A program made the position numbers and the translations under genes. Below, in pieces: positions 43,599-43,886 of a stretch of 43,886 bases of DNA. Positions within the stretch are counted from its first letter, which is position 1, and each line of letters begins with the position of its first letter. The stretch is taken from positions 1 through 43,886 of the forward strand of contig DASPIL010000069.1 in the NCBI GenBank assembly GCA_035629175.1, in the 5' to 3' direction. The notes beneath the pieces are model-generated. The model saw only the letters and a program-made list of their open reading frames with translations. It was not told where the DNA came from and ran no database searches. Source of the stretch: Verrucomicrobiia bacterium (GTDB taxonomy: Bacteria; Verrucomicrobiota; Verrucomicrobiia; Limisphaerales; DASXHY01).

Positions 43599-43750
43599 GG
43601 AGCGCCGACTTGGAGTCGGCTTACGATGAGCGAAACCAAACGCGCCGCAATTGAGAGGCATGTCAGAATCCAGAGAAGAGAACGACGCCTGCTCGAACTT
43701 TGCCAGGTCGATTGAAAGGGAACGCGTTATGCCGACTGGAAGTCGGCGCT
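43599..43750. repeat. REP-type block, copy B of the 152-bp direct repeat
   Basis: Copy B lies exactly 952 bases after copy A (42647-42798) and is about 96% identical, with the same inverted REP arms. It also reads open from ATG 43660 as the start of a RAYT. Its right hairpin (GCCGACTGGAAGTCGGC) is followed at once by a group II intron end at 43752, whereas copy A continues CCGGTGGCG into the RAYT gene. Confidence 0.9.
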
Positions 43751-43751
43751 A
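43660..43751 (+). pseudogene. 5' fragment of a second RAYT gene, interrupted by the intron
   Basis: The frame reads MSESREENDACSNFARSIER then ERVMPTGSRR, against the start of the complete RAYT MSESKEENDACSNFARSTER then ERAKPTGSRR. It stops at TAG formed across the junction (43750-43752), exactly where the intron begins. The rest of this gene, if it exists, would lie beyond the intron, outside the window. Confidence 0.6.
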
Positions 43752-43886
43752 GTGCGCTTGGGATACAACGCACATCGCAGGGTGAGAGTCCCTGTCTGGC
43801 GGCGCTTCCCGCCAGAGACTGAAGGTAACTGCGGTTCAGAAATGAACCGTGGAGAGCAACTGGAAGTAAACGGATAGTCCGTAGAG
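43752..43886 (+). mobile_element. Group II intron, 5' end (domain I), truncated by the window
   Basis: The sequence begins GTGCG, the classical 5' end of group II introns. AGGGTGAGAGTCCCT (43779-43793) resembles the conserved domain I stretch of bacterial introns such as that of Oceanobacillus iheyensis (recalled, not searched). Three hairpins follow: CTGGCGG/CCGCCAG (43796-43815), CGGTTCA/TGAACCG closed by a GAAA tetraloop (43832-43849), and ACGGA/TCCGT near 43872. GGAAGTAAACGG is also present. The intron starts 4 bases after a REP hairpin. This placement, downstream of a stem-loop, is that expected of group IIC introns. Maturase and 3' end lie outside the window. Confidence 0.82.

Noticed and set aside
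1-43886. CRISPR arrays, rRNA and tRNA genes
   Set aside because: No regularly spaced short repeats and no recognisable rRNA or cloverleaf tRNA sequence were seen by eye; a tRNAscan or Infernal run could still find a divergent RNA.

Overview
The window looks like part of a chromosome from a Verrucomicrobiota bacterium, probably near Pedosphaera/Limisphaerales. The evidence is two tandem prepilin-like proteins with the [20 protein letters not shown] start and a late H-X9-DG motif, a PEP-CTERM protein, a CHASE2 Ser/Thr kinase, large secreted proteins built from RICIN, discoidin, LamG and Ig-like modules, and a moderately high GC content. The placement is an inference from gene style; no rRNA gene is present to test it.

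Layout. 1-2523 (minus): a partial nucleotidyltransferase-like gene, a family 2 glycosyltransferase and an alkaline-phosphatase-superfamily enzyme. 2689-4377 (plus): a TetR regulator and a sigma-70 factor. 4401-6689 (minus): a DinG-type iron-sulfur helicase. 6712-13435 (plus): a tight four-gene signalling operon (TonB-dependent receptor, YfiR-like periplasmic protein, CHASE8-like histidine kinase, hybrid kinase/response regulator). 13438-20517: housekeeping (hexapeptide acyltransferase-like protein, sulfite-oxidase-like molybdoenzyme with cysteine desulfurase, dnaN, argS, EIIA/PtsN-like protein, M50-like membrane protein). 20646-24362: a 1238-residue secreted metalloprotease-like protein. 24443-27844 (plus): zinc-ribbon protein, RNase III, GST-like protein and PIN-PhoH ATPase. 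28029-30849 (minus): CHASE2 kinase and deoC. 31116-38274 (plus): site-2 protease, two paralogous secreted proteins, two prepilins and a GH3 glycosidase. 38364-42638: GT4 glycosyltransferase, uridine-kinase-like protein, Dus and DprA.

The right end (42597-43886) is the most unusual part. A 200-bp direct repeat, made of a dprA 3' tail plus a REP-type block, occurs twice, 952 bp apart. A frameshifted REP-associated tyrosine transposase (RAYT) lies in the first unit. The second unit carries a decayed dprA tail and the first 30 codons of another RAYT, then runs directly into the 5' end of a group II intron that continues past the window edge. A related inverted-repeat block lies between deoC and the site-2 protease gene.

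Functionally, the signalling operon resembles the YfiBNR periplasmic switch but with a phosphorelay output in place of a diguanylate cyclase. The 31-38 kb region is an envelope/secretome block. No CRISPR array, rRNA or tRNA gene was recognised, and no gene-free stretch over 300 bases remains unexplained.
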